19,584 bases of DNA from positions 1-19,584 of the forward strand of contig LOES01000246.1 in assembly GCA_001515955.1 (NCBI GenBank), in the 5' to 3' direction. This document shows positions 7,309 to 13,968 of this stretch, piece by piece (the stretch's first letter is position 1; the number at the start of each line of letters is the position of its first letter). The stretch is from Clostridia bacterium BRH_c25 (GTDB taxonomy: Bacteria; Bacillota_A; Clostridia; Lutisporales; Lutisporaceae). A program made the position numbers and the translations under genes. The notes under the pieces were generated by a model. That model was not told the DNA's origin. It saw only the letters and a list, made by a program, of their open reading frames with translations, and searched no databases.

Positions 7309-7782
7309 CTACTTATTTATGTTAAGTACTTCGTATTTGATTACTCCATCCGGTACAATAATGTCTACAATGCTGCCAATCCCTTTGCCTATCAAAGCTT
7401 TTCCCACCGGAGATTCATTTGAGATTTTAAGATTCAGCGGGTCCGCCTCAGCAGAACCACCAATTGTATATTCAACCTCGTCGCCGAGTTCAATATCCTT
7501 CAGAGTGACCTTGCAGCCTACACTCACAATATCTGTCTGAATATCATCATCATCTATTACCTTGGCAGTCTTAAGTACGTTCTCAATCTGCGCTATTCTG
7601 CCTTCTACAAATGCCTGTTCGTTTTTAGCCTCATCATATTCCGAGTTTTCAGATATGTCGCCAAAAGCCAGGGCTTGCTTTATTCTAAGTGCCACCTCAG
7701 CCCTTCTTTTACTTTTTAAAAAATCCAATTCCTCTTCAAGCTTAGCCAGACCTTCTATTGTTAATATATTCTGTTTGTTCAC
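7309..7782 (-). CDS. greA: Transcription elongation factor GreA
   Basis: Rescues backtracked RNA polymerase by stimulating cleavage of the nascent RNA. The N-terminal coiled coil ([18 protein letters not shown]) carries the tip motif [16 protein letters not shown] with the acidic residues that reach the polymerase active site. The C-terminal FKBP-like domain has [25 protein letters not shown]. The reading frame is open to an ATG at 7830, but the start is almost certainly GTG 7782. It has GGGAGG 8 bases upstream and gives 157 residues, close to the usual 158. lysS follows after 11 bases. Expression is expected from the consensus promoter at 8087-8115 through a long leader. Confidence 0.96.
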   Translation of the reverse strand: MNKQNILTIEGLAKLEEELDFLKSKRRAEVALRIKQALAFGDISENSEYDEAKNEQAFVEGRIAQIENVLKTAKVIDDDDIQTDIVSVGCKVTLKDIELGDEVEYTIGGSAEADPLNLKISNESPVGKALIGKGIGSIVDIIVPDGVIKYEVLNINK

Positions 7783-7840
7783 AGTCTCTGCCTCCCGTTC
7801 AATAAGATTTTGCGCGATATTGAATAACAATAAAGGATAC

Positions 7841-7936
7841 GTTTTATGAAATCTTAACTAGAATTCTATTTACGGTTTCATAAAACACGTTATACACATA
7901 AAATCTGGCTTGTGACCCAGCCAGTACAATGAAACC
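7841..7936 (-). promoter_or_regulatory. greA leader with two mutually exclusive folds
   Basis: Fold B pairs the 11-bp arms GTTTTATGAAA and TTTCATAAAAC at 7841-7851 and 7876-7886. Fold A pairs 7874-7881 with 7929-7936 (ATGAAACC/GGTTTCAT, 8 bp) and encloses a CTGGCT/AGCCAG hairpin near 7904-7923, whose minus strand is followed by ATTTTATG. The two folds share bases 7876-7881, so only one can form at a time, an arrangement typical of attenuators. No known riboswitch or T-box consensus is seen. The rest of the 300-base leader up to the promoter shows only AT-rich sequence. Confidence 0.4.
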
Positions 7937-8086
7937 CTATACGTTATTTGTGGTATAGATAATATGCTCCTAAAATATTTTTTTATGCTGTGTATGTATT
8001 CCTATTATCCATTTTCTTTCTTTACACGGCATTATTTCACTATGAAAATTCCAGCTTATTCAGCATTCTTTTCACTTTATTTGTCT

Positions 8087-8115
8087 ATTATAATGTAGTA
8101 GTTTCCTTATGTCAA
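8087..8115 (-). promoter_or_regulatory. Consensus sigma-A promoter of greA-lysS
   Basis: On the minus strand a perfect TTGACA (8110-8115), exactly 17 bases of spacer, and a perfect TATAAT (8087-8092). The predicted transcript start is near 8080, about 300 bases before the greA start codon. Confidence 0.9.
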
Positions 8116-8147
8116 GTATTAGTAAAAGGTACTAAATAAAGCAATAA

Positions 8148-8181
8148 GAGACCTGTTCATTTGCCTATGTCAAACAGGCTC
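8148..8181 (-). terminator. Probable terminator of the 278-residue gene
   Basis: CCTGTT (8152-8157) and AACAGG (8173-8178) pair, extended by GAG/CTC past a bulged base. On the minus strand it is followed by TTATTGCTTTATTT. It begins just after the stop codon at 8194 and precedes the greA promoter. Confidence 0.6.
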
Positions 8182-8193
8182 CAATTTATCATT

Positions 8194-9030
8194 CTAAGTT
8201 AGATAAATGTAAGGAAATCTTCTTATAAAATCCATGGTGCTTCTTTCTCTGTAGAAGTGCCTCAATACACCGAGTATTTCATCATTAAAGGAGATATACA
8301 AATCGTCTTCAGCCAGACTTTCCAAGCTATCATACCATAGCAGCACCCGACTTACTTTTTCGAAATCACCTGATGCAGCATTACTGCCAATAAGTGTTTT
8401 ACCGGATAATTCCGCCTGATTTTCCTCAAGCTCCACACTGTCATCCACTAAAACAATATCACATTGAGATATTGCTCTGCTCATATTCTTTGTAAAAGCT
8501 GCTGATATTCCTTTTTCAGCCATAAGCCTTTCATAAACTGTTTTTTTAAGAGCATTATCCATTTTATCATGTTCATAAATAACCACCCCGGCAGCTTCCT
8601 CCGCCATTGTACTGATGTATTCATAGCTGTGGGACTCCCCTATGAAGCACATGTTTTTTTTGAGAAGGTTGACATTTTTATTAACCGAAAGCTTAATCAA
8701 TGCACCTAAATCTTTGATTGCTTTAATTTCATCAGTGCTACTCCTTTCCATAATGCTCTCAATATGCTCCAGGCCGCTTCCCAGATAATACTCAATATTC
8801 TTCCCTATGAAAAAGCTGATATTATTCTCCAGGCACATGCTTTTCAAAGACCTTTCAACCTTCCTGTTGTCTGCGGGATCCCTCATAGCAGGACACTCAA
8901 TAATATGAATCATGGTTTTATCCTCGTGATCTCCTGCCTCAATAATCTGATTGATACGCGGCATAGCAAAAAATTTCAATACTTTTGGCAGAGTGCTTCT
9001 TCTAAAAACAATTATTGCAGCATTATTCAT
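8194..9030 (-). CDS. Conserved hypothetical protein, possible Rossmann-like fold
   Basis: A soluble protein of 278 residues that I do not recognise. The first half has MIHIIECPAMRDPADNRKVE and a helical IESIMERSSTDEIKAIKDLG stretch. The second half reads like an alpha/beta nucleotide-binding or dehydrogenase-like domain: NMCFIGESHSYEYISTMAEE, VVIYEHDKMDN, CDIVLVDDSV and GKTLIGSNAASGDF resemble alternating strands and helices. No canonical GxGxxG motif is visible. ATG 9030 has GGAGGG 6 bases upstream. It follows the 313-residue gene on the same strand across a 216-base gap that holds two inverted repeats, and it ends in its own terminator. It probably belongs functionally with the two genes upstream. 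Confidence 0.85.
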   Translation of the reverse strand: MNNAAIIVFRRSTLPKVLKFFAMPRINQIIEAGDHEDKTMIHIIECPAMRDPADNRKVERSLKSMCLENNISFFIGKNIEYYLGSGLEHIESIMERSSTDEIKAIKDLGALIKLSVNKNVNLLKKNMCFIGESHSYEYISTMAEEAAGVVIYEHDKMDNALKKTVYERLMAEKGISAAFTKNMSRAISQCDIVLVDDSVELEENQAELSGKTLIGSNAASGDFEKVSRVLLWYDSLESLAEDDLYISFNDEILGVLRHFYRERSTMDFIRRFPYIYLT

Positions 9031-9080
9031 AGCATACCCTCCGAATATATTGAAATTTAACTATAACCCCCCAGGCAATA

Positions 9081-9125
9081 TATAAATCGCACAAAGAAGA
9101 TTATATCGAATAGTTGCGATTTATA
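9081..9125. promoter_or_regulatory. Inverted repeat 1 upstream of the 278-residue gene
   Basis: TATAAATCGCA (9081-9091) and TGCGATTTATA (9115-9125) form a perfect 11-bp inverted repeat around a 23-base loop. The loop holds a minus-strand TATAAT (9100-9105), so the repeat could be an operator straddling a promoter, though the -35 is poor. Confidence 0.5.
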
Positions 9126-9139
9126 ACATTAATGAAAAC

Positions 9140-9182
9140 GTTTCGCACTATTCAAATGTTATTTAATGGATTAGTGCGAAAC
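9140..9182. promoter_or_regulatory. Inverted repeat 2 upstream of the 278-residue gene
   Basis: GTTTCGCACTA (9140-9150) and TAGTGCGAAAC (9172-9182) form a perfect 11-bp inverted repeat around 21 bases. It sits 14 bases from repeat 1 and shares a CGCA/TGCG core. The stem is not followed by a convincing T-run, so it looks more like a regulatory site or RNA structure than a terminator. Confidence 0.5.
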
Positions 9183-9246
9183 ATATACCTCATATAATAA
9201 TATTAACTGCCTGACGGATATATTCTGATTTTAACTTATAAATGTT

Positions 9247-10188
9247 TCAGCCTTGCTTCTCAACGAAAGACACCTCGCTATCATAAAAGTGTTCCACCCT
9301 TGGTTTGAAATTTATCTCCTTCAGCACCTTCAAATAGTCTTCGTGAGTTATTTCCTCAGCATCTTTGCCTATGAGTGCCACCAGCAGAGCCTCAATGACG
9401 TTGGTACCGAAGGAACGGCCTTCCAGGTCCGGGGTTGAAGTAACCAAAGTACGTATTCCACACAGCTTGAGCCACTCAATATCTTCTTTTGTTACAGTAT
9501 TTGTGACAACCATCCTGCCCTGCATTCCACCAGGCATATATTGCCTTATGTAGTGAAAATCACCTGCTATTATGTCTGCATCATAAAAGAATTTATCAAT
9601 CCTACCCATCCTGTTTATCTCTTTATTCTGCTCCTTGCCTGTAGGATAAAGCATTTCAAAGGGCAAGCGGCAAGCAACAGGAGCAATGACACCGGCTATC
9701 CTGTCCAGCATCCTCAGAGATTTAATAGGTATATTTATGCCCAGAGCGACCATGAGATCTCCGAGCACCAGCTCACAACCCATGTTCTGGAAACCCTCCG
9801 CCATACCATACCTGTCGATTCCAGGCAGTATAAATACATTCTTCCCTTTAAGCTTTTCCACGTTATTATCTATAAAATTAGGTATCTCCTTCTCCAATGA
9901 CGTCTTTAATCCTGAGCCGTCAACCATAGGGGTGAGCTTTGCTGCTTCTCTGATAGGAAGAGCATCTTTTATTTTGTAGCGGGTTTTTCCTGCGTTCAGG
10001 TACACATCAATTCCACCCATTCCAAAGGCATCAACCTTCCCGTCCAGCTCCCGGACAAGCTTGATTGCCATCTGAATGTCTCCGTCAGTCCCTACTCTTT
10101 CAATAATGACCTTTTCGTCATTAATATCAATTTCTACCCTGTGGTTTCTCTTGGAAGAACCTATGCTTATACTTACTATATGCTTCAT
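9247..10188 (-). CDS. Conserved protein of uncertain function, often auto-annotated as quinate 5-dehydrogenase
   Basis: 313 residues with two parts. The N-terminal part (1-100), VSISIGSSKRNHRVEIDIND, VDAFGMGGIDVYL and TPMVDGSGLK, has strand-rich conserved blocks. The C-terminal part starts with GKNVFILPGIDRYGMAEGFQ and GCELVLGDLMVALG, a Rossmann-like dinucleotide-binding pattern. It continues with CRLPFEMLYPTG, DIIAGDFHYIRQYMP and TPDLEGRSFGTNVIEALLVA. From memory, relatives in Clostridia carry the label quinate 5-dehydrogenase, but I know of no experimental basis, and no shikimate-pathway genes lie nearby. ATG 10188 lies 6 bases after the regulator gene, so the two are co-transcribed and probably act together. 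Confidence 0.8.
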   Translation of the reverse strand: MKHIVSISIGSSKRNHRVEIDINDEKVIIERVGTDGDIQMAIKLVRELDGKVDAFGMGGIDVYLNAGKTRYKIKDALPIREAAKLTPMVDGSGLKTSLEKEIPNFIDNNVEKLKGKNVFILPGIDRYGMAEGFQNMGCELVLGDLMVALGINIPIKSLRMLDRIAGVIAPVACRLPFEMLYPTGKEQNKEINRMGRIDKFFYDADIIAGDFHYIRQYMPGGMQGRMVVTNTVTKEDIEWLKLCGIRTLVTSTPDLEGRSFGTNVIEALLVALIGKDAEEITHEDYLKVLKEINFKPRVEHFYDSEVSFVEKQG

Positions 10189-10194
10189 ACCTAC

Positions 10195-10719
10195 CTATCC
10201 TTTCAATGTCATTAATATGTCATTCAAAATATCCAGATTAACATTTACATCTTCTATTATAGGCGATTTCCCAATATCTATCTCTATAACCTTATTGTCC
10301 AGCATATCTCTTGCTATCCTGTTCCTGTAATCCGAGCCCATCACGATTACATTATCAAAGCTTCTGAATTTATTGATAAGCTCCATTATCTTGTTGGAAA
10401 GCTGTACCCCACTGCATTCATTAACAAAATCCGTTCTTTCCGCCTCAGACATCAGAATGAAATACTCAACTCCATAAGCCCTAAGTATTGCCTCTACTTC
10501 AGCTTTATTCTTAATGGGAAAACCTATTGCCGCAATACTATGACCCTTCCTTATTTCCCCCATGCCCTCCAGCCGTGAGATAAACGTGCGCTCCACTCCC
10601 AGCTTCTCTGCCACCTCCTGCTGAGATAATCCCAGCATACGGTAATGAAGTATCTCCTTGGCCTTGGTATTTATTTTCGTAAGGCTTACTACTTTATCAC
10701 CAATTCTGATCAGATCCAT
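10195..10719 (-). CDS. Helix-turn-helix (XRE-like) regulator with C-terminal unknown domain
   Basis: 174 residues. The N-terminal third has a helix-turn-helix: EILHYRMLGLSQQEVAEKLG and VERTFISRLEGMGE, about residues 22-55, where SQQEVAEKLGV and RTFISRLE match the XRE pattern. The rest (AAIGFPIKNKAEVEAILRAY, then FDNVIVMGSDYRNRIARDML and VIEIDIGKSP) looks like a small alpha/beta domain that might sense a ligand. The start is ATG 10719, with GAGG 7 bases upstream. The in-frame GTG at 10725 would leave no spacing. It directly precedes the 313-residue gene, whose product may make or bind its effector. Possible operators are the palindromes just upstream and the paired repeats at 9081-9182. Confidence 0.85.
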   Translation of the reverse strand: MDLIRIGDKVVSLTKINTKAKEILHYRMLGLSQQEVAEKLGVERTFISRLEGMGEIRKGHSIAAIGFPIKNKAEVEAILRAYGVEYFILMSEAERTDFVNECSGVQLSNKIMELINKFRSFDNVIVMGSDYRNRIARDMLDNKVIEIDIGKSPIIEDVNVNLDILNDILMTLKG

Positions 10720-10764
10720 TCCCACACCTCAAATATATATATTATTGGTCTGTGCACCATCTTG

Positions 10765-10785
10765 TATACAATTTCATTGTAATAC
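10765..10785. promoter_or_regulatory. Palindromes upstream of the regulator gene (possible operator)
   Basis: The minus strand reads TACAATGAAATTGTATACAA: a TACAAT/ATTGTA inverted repeat around GAA overlaps the palindrome TTGTATACAA. It lies about 45-65 bases upstream of the start codon, a usual place for autoregulation. No good -35/-10 pair is visible. Confidence 0.3.
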
Positions 10786-10828
10786 TAATACTTTTTTTTC
10801 ACAATATGTAAATATCAATCTATATAAT

Positions 10829-10863
10829 AAAACTCCCGGAAAATCCAGCCTTCCGGGAGTTTT
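10829..10863 (-). terminator. Terminator of the birA-coaX-dusB region
   Basis: AAAACTCCCGGAA and TTCCGGGAGTTTT form a perfect 13-bp stem with a 9-base loop, starting right after the dusB stop. The symmetrical A and T arms could let it work in both directions, although only minus-strand genes are present. Confidence 0.88.
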
Positions 10864-10868
10864 ATTCA

Positions 10869-11843
10869 CTATATATCCTTTTTTAGGTGATCCAGATATT
10901 CAGATAATATACTCTTCACCTCTTCACAGGTGGTCAATTTAAATATTTCGGCCTTTACCCTTGCAGAGCCGGGCATCCCTTTAAGATACCAGGCTGCATG
11001 CTTGCGCATCTCCTTAACCCCTATGGCTTCGCCTTTAAGCTCAGTGATCATGTTCATATGTCTGATTATTGTCTTCACTCTTTGCTCATAGGAAGGCTCC
11101 GGAAGCAGCTGACCCGTCATAAGATATTCTACTGTCCTCCTGAATATCCAAGGGTTTCCTTGGGAACCTCTTCCGATCATTACAGCATCACAGCCTGTTT
11201 CATCAAGCATTCGTTTTGCGTCTTCCGGTTTTGCTATGTCGCCGTTTCCTATTACAGGTATGTCAACAGCCCTTTTTACTTGTTTTATTATGCTCCAGTC
11301 AGCGGTACCGCTGTAAAATTGCTCTCTTGTCCTTCCATGGATGGCTACTGCCGCAGCGCCCTCCTGAGCTGCGATTCCAGCTATCTCTACAGCATTGACC
11401 GACTCTTCATCCCAGCCCTTTCTGGTTTTTATGGTGACAGGCACCTTCACAGCCTTTACTGTACACCTTACAATTTCTCTTACCAGCTCCGGTCTTTTCA
11501 TAAGTGCGCTGCCATCGCCATTCTTCACTATTTTAGGTGTAGGGCATCCCATATTGATGTCTATTATAGCTGCTCCGCCGGCTTCTGCCTGTCTTGCAGC
11601 CTCCGCCACTATTTCAGGGTCGCTTCCAAAGACCTGCGCTGCTGCCGGCCTTTCCTCCTCTGCTATCTCCAATAGAACTGCAGTATTATCACTTTTATAA
11701 TGCAACCCCTTGGCACTGACCATTTCAGTGTAGGTGAGGCCGCAGTCCTGCCTTTTACACAGTATCCTGAAGGCCATGTCCGTTACTCCCGCCATAGGAG
11801 CCAAAAATACATTATTGCTGAGCTTTACACTCCCTATTTGCAT
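10869..11843 (-). CDS. dusB: tRNA-dihydrouridine synthase, DusB type
   Basis: Flavin enzyme that reduces specific uridines of tRNA to dihydrouridine. FLAPMAGVTDMAFR (13-26) is the family's opening flavin-binding motif. The catalytic cysteine is C100 in DINMGCPTPKIVKNGDGSAL, followed by VPVTIKTRKGW, AAVAIHGRTREQFYSG, DIPVIGNGDI and CDAVMIGRGSQGNPWIF. The C-terminal helical domain includes KEMRKHAAWYLKGMPGSA. I start at ATG 11843 (324 residues, usual length). The frame is open to 11885, but those extra 14 residues are not family-like; the ribosome site at 11843 is weak (AGG with long spacing). It follows coaX closely and ends in a strong terminator. Confidence 0.93.
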   Translation of the reverse strand: MQIGSVKLSNNVFLAPMAGVTDMAFRILCKRQDCGLTYTEMVSAKGLHYKSDNTAVLLEIAEEERPAAAQVFGSDPEIVAEAARQAEAGGAAIIDINMGCPTPKIVKNGDGSALMKRPELVREIVRCTVKAVKVPVTIKTRKGWDEESVNAVEIAGIAAQEGAAAVAIHGRTREQFYSGTADWSIIKQVKRAVDIPVIGNGDIAKPEDAKRMLDETGCDAVMIGRGSQGNPWIFRRTVEYLMTGQLLPEPSYEQRVKTIIRHMNMITELKGEAIGVKEMRKHAAWYLKGMPGSARVKAEIFKLTTCEEVKSILSEYLDHLKKDI

Positions 11844-11901
11844 TTGTTCTATTACCTGCCTAATTCGGAATGACACAGGGGGCATTCCCTACTATTTTCC
11901 A

Positions 11902-12675
11902 CTAGTCTTCCCTGTTTCTTTCATATATTATTCTCAAGCCTTCCAGAGTAAGCATGCCATTTACCGTATCAATAGTTTCTGATTCTGAGGCTATTAGCTT
12001 TGAAAGGCCTCCTGTAGCTATTACCTTTGTATTCATGTTCCCAAGTTCCTTTTTCATTCGTCTTACTATATAATCCACCTGACCCACATATCCGTAGATA
12101 ACTCCCGATTGTATGCTGTTTATTGTATTCTTGCATATAACAGTGCCAGGCTTAATAAGTTCAACTCTCGGAAGCTTGGCAGTCTTTTCAAAAAGTGCAT
12201 CTATTGATATCCTTATACCGGGGGATATTGCTCCTCCCAGGTATTCCCCGTTTTCCGAAACTGCACAATAGGTAGTTGCTGTACCGAAATCAACAATTAT
12301 AAGCGGTCCGCCGTACAGCTCATATGCTGCAACAGCATTCACTATTCTATCGGCTCCTACTTCCTTGGGATTGTCATATTTTATATTTATGCCTGTTTTG
12401 ATTCCCGGTCCGACAATAAGCGGCTCCCTGCCGATATACTTCCTGGCCATGTGTTCAAGAGTATACATGATAGAAGGTACCACAGAGGAAATTGTCACTG
12501 CTTCAATGTCGGGAAACTTGAATCCCTGGAGCGCAAACAACTGGCTTATTATCATTCCATATTCATCAGAGGTCTTGCCCTCATCGGTTTTTACCCTCCA
12601 AAAATTGACGAGCTTCCTGCCCTCATAAATTCCTAATACAATATTGGTGTTCCCAACATCAATAACAAGTACCAT
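11902..12675 (-). CDS. coaX: Type III pantothenate kinase (EC 2.7.1.33)
   Basis: Phosphorylates pantothenate, the first step of coenzyme A synthesis. The 257 residues show the ASKHA-fold motifs: [14 protein letters not shown] (phosphate-1, 6-19), [16 protein letters not shown] (107-122), [12 protein letters not shown] (128-139), GGAISPGI and [10 protein letters not shown]. The start is ATG 12675, with GGGAGG 7 bases upstream; the GTG 15 bases earlier overlaps that site. It has its own promoter (12786-12814) and a leader containing copy 1 of the repeat shared with birA. CoA supply suits the acyl-CoA pathway encoded upstream. The former name Baf refers to the same family. Confidence 0.96.
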   Translation of the reverse strand: MVLVIDVGNTNIVLGIYEGRKLVNFWRVKTDEGKTSDEYGMIISQLFALQGFKFPDIEAVTISSVVPSIMYTLEHMARKYIGREPLIVGPGIKTGINIKYDNPKEVGADRIVNAVAAYELYGGPLIIVDFGTATTYCAVSENGEYLGGAISPGIRISIDALFEKTAKLPRVELIKPGTVICKNTINSIQSGVIYGYVGQVDYIVRRMKKELGNMNTKVIATGGLSKLIASESETIDTVNGMLTLEGLRIIYERNRED

Positions 12676-12719
12676 AATATAGCCTCCCACCTGTATTGTT
12701 TATTTTCATATCTACGATA

Positions 12720-12777
12720 TGGGCGCCCCTACAGAGGAACGCATATAATGCGCTCCCGTAACCCCGTATCTCGTATC
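12720..12777 (-). repeat. Hairpin repeat copy 1, in the coaX leader
   Basis: On the minus strand: GATACGAGATA, a spacer, a hairpin with GGAGCGCAT/ATGCGTTCC arms (12736-12756, one mismatch), 7 bases, then GGGCGCCCA. The same order occurs in copy 2 at 13841-13902. The stem bases differ between copies while pairing is kept. Partly inverted ends (TACGATAT and TACGAGATA) are also compatible with a small mobile element. Confidence 0.6.
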
Positions 12778-12785
12778 TAGAGACC

Positions 12786-12814
12786 ATTTTAGCATCACAA
12801 TCGTTATTTTTCAA
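12786..12814 (-). promoter_or_regulatory. Candidate sigma-A promoter of coaX
   Basis: TTGAAA (12809-12814) and TAAAAT (12786-12791) on the minus strand with exactly 17 bases between them. It lies right after the birA stop codon. The predicted transcript start is close to 12779, at the beginning of repeat copy 1. Confidence 0.65.
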
Positions 12815-12822
12815 CCGCATGA

Positions 12823-13812
12823 TTATATATACCCGCATAAGCTCCTTACGGATACCTCTCCTGACATTATCTCTCTCAGGGATCCGTCTGCAAGCTTCAC
12901 CACAAGATGCCCATCCTCGGATATATCAACTGCCAGACCTGTTATTTCCTCTTTCTTGCTTATTACCCTTATCTCTTTCCCTAATACTGCGGATTTGTCC
13001 TTATACTCATTTAAAAAGAACTTGATACTTCCATCCCTTACAAAAACCTTATATATTTCCTCAAACTCATATAATACTGAAGCTGCCAGGTCTTTCCTGA
13101 GAACAGTATTGCCGCTTTCAAGCTTAACTGATGTGGCAATGCTTGAAACCTCCGGTCCAAAGTCCTCAAGCTCCAGATTTGCATTTATCCCGATCCCTAT
13201 AATAACATGTTTTATTTCATCAGCCTCTGCGCTCATTTCCGTCAATATCCCGCAGAGTTTTTTACCCCCTGCCGTGATGTCGTTGGGCCATTTTATTCTT
13301 GCCTCCAGCCGGCAGCAGCTCCAGAGTGCCTTAACTACAGCAAGGGCAGCAGCAATTGTCAGTTTTGGCGCATCATTAGGAAGTATATCCGGCTTCAGCA
13401 TTATGGACATCCATATTCCTTTTCCTCTAGGCGAAACCCAATGCCTTCCCAGCCTTCCCTTTCCACCGGTCTGCTCCTCGGCAATAACCACAGTACCTTC
13501 CTGAAAAGGCTTTTCTGCTGCTTTCTTTGCATATGTATTTGTTGATGTTACATTGTCAAGATATATGATGTTCCTTCCAATGCATTTGGTATGCAGGAAA
13601 GGCTCAAGCTCGCTAAATGACAGCACATCAGGGCTTCCTACCAGCCTATAGCCGCTGTTGGTCTGGGATTCTATACTGTAGCCCTCATCACGGAGCCTTT
13701 TTATATGCTTCCATACAGCGGTCCTGGATATTCCCAGCCTTCTGCTTATATCCTCACCGGAAACCGCCTGTCCGTTATTTGCTTTTAGCTCTTCCAATAT
13801 CTTATTTTTCAC
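12823..13812 (-). CDS. birA: Bifunctional biotin-protein ligase / biotin operon repressor
   Basis: Joins biotin to carrier proteins through biotinyl-AMP (EC 6.3.4.15) and can repress biotin genes. The 329 residues begin with a winged helix-turn-helix (about 5-55: VSGEDISRRLGISRTAVWKH, then LRDEGYSIESQTNSGYRL). The central ligase domain has GGKGRLGRHWVSPRGKGIWM (116-135) and KWPND (174-178). The C-terminal domain ends with LADGSLREIMSGEVSVR. The start is GTG 13812, with GAGGTG upstream. It lies directly downstream of the biotin-dependent decarboxylase operon, whose MmdC subunit is its natural substrate. Its leader holds repeat copy 2. Confidence 0.96.
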   Translation of the reverse strand: MKNKILEELKANNGQAVSGEDISRRLGISRTAVWKHIKRLRDEGYSIESQTNSGYRLVGSPDVLSFSELEPFLHTKCIGRNIIYLDNVTSTNTYAKKAAEKPFQEGTVVIAEEQTGGKGRLGRHWVSPRGKGIWMSIMLKPDILPNDAPKLTIAAALAVVKALWSCCRLEARIKWPNDITAGGKKLCGILTEMSAEADEIKHVIIGIGINANLELEDFGPEVSSIATSVKLESGNTVLRKDLAASVLYEFEEIYKVFVRDGSIKFFLNEYKDKSAVLGKEIRVISKKEEITGLAVDISEDGHLVVKLADGSLREIMSGEVSVRSLCGYI

Positions 13813-13840
13813 ATTTTCACCTCAGAATGCGGACTCCCAC

Positions 13841-13902
13841 TGGGCGCCCTTGCTGCGGAACGGTTTGGAACCGTTCCCTACACACATATCTTATCTCGAA
13901 TC
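13841..13902 (-). repeat. Hairpin repeat copy 2, in the birA leader
   Basis: On the minus strand: GATTCGAGATA, a spacer, a perfect 9-bp hairpin GGAACGGTT/AACCGTTCC with a 3-base loop (13857-13877), 7 bases, then GGGCGCCCA. It has the same orientation and layout as copy 1 near 12750. It ends close to the birA ribosome binding site. Confidence 0.6.
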
Positions 13903-13903
13903 T

Positions 13904-13909
13904 ATTATA
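13904..13909 (-). promoter_or_regulatory. Possible -10 box of the birA promoter
   Basis: A perfect TATAAT on the minus strand, immediately before repeat copy 2 and after the mmd terminator. The -35 at the right distance is poor, so confidence is limited. Confidence 0.35.
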
Positions 13910-13920
13910 CTACAACTGAA

Positions 13921-13952
13921 TAAAAAAACCAGACAATTTCTTGTCTGATTTT
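13921..13952 (-). terminator. Terminator of the methylmalonyl-CoA decarboxylase operon
   Basis: AATCAGACAA and TTGTCTGGTT (minus strand) pair around GAAA and run into a T7 tract. It begins about 17 bases after the mmdB stop. Confidence 0.92.
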
Positions 13953-13968
13953 CCATATAATATCAGTT

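Noticed and set aside
7783..7830. N-terminal extension of GreA to the upstream ATG
   Set aside because: The 16 extra residues are not family-like, and the GTG at 7782 has a perfect ribosome site and gives the normal length.
7783..8085. T-box leader controlling lysS
   Set aside because: No AGGGTGGNACC-type antiterminator sequence and no specifier loop; lysS is simply second in the greA operon.
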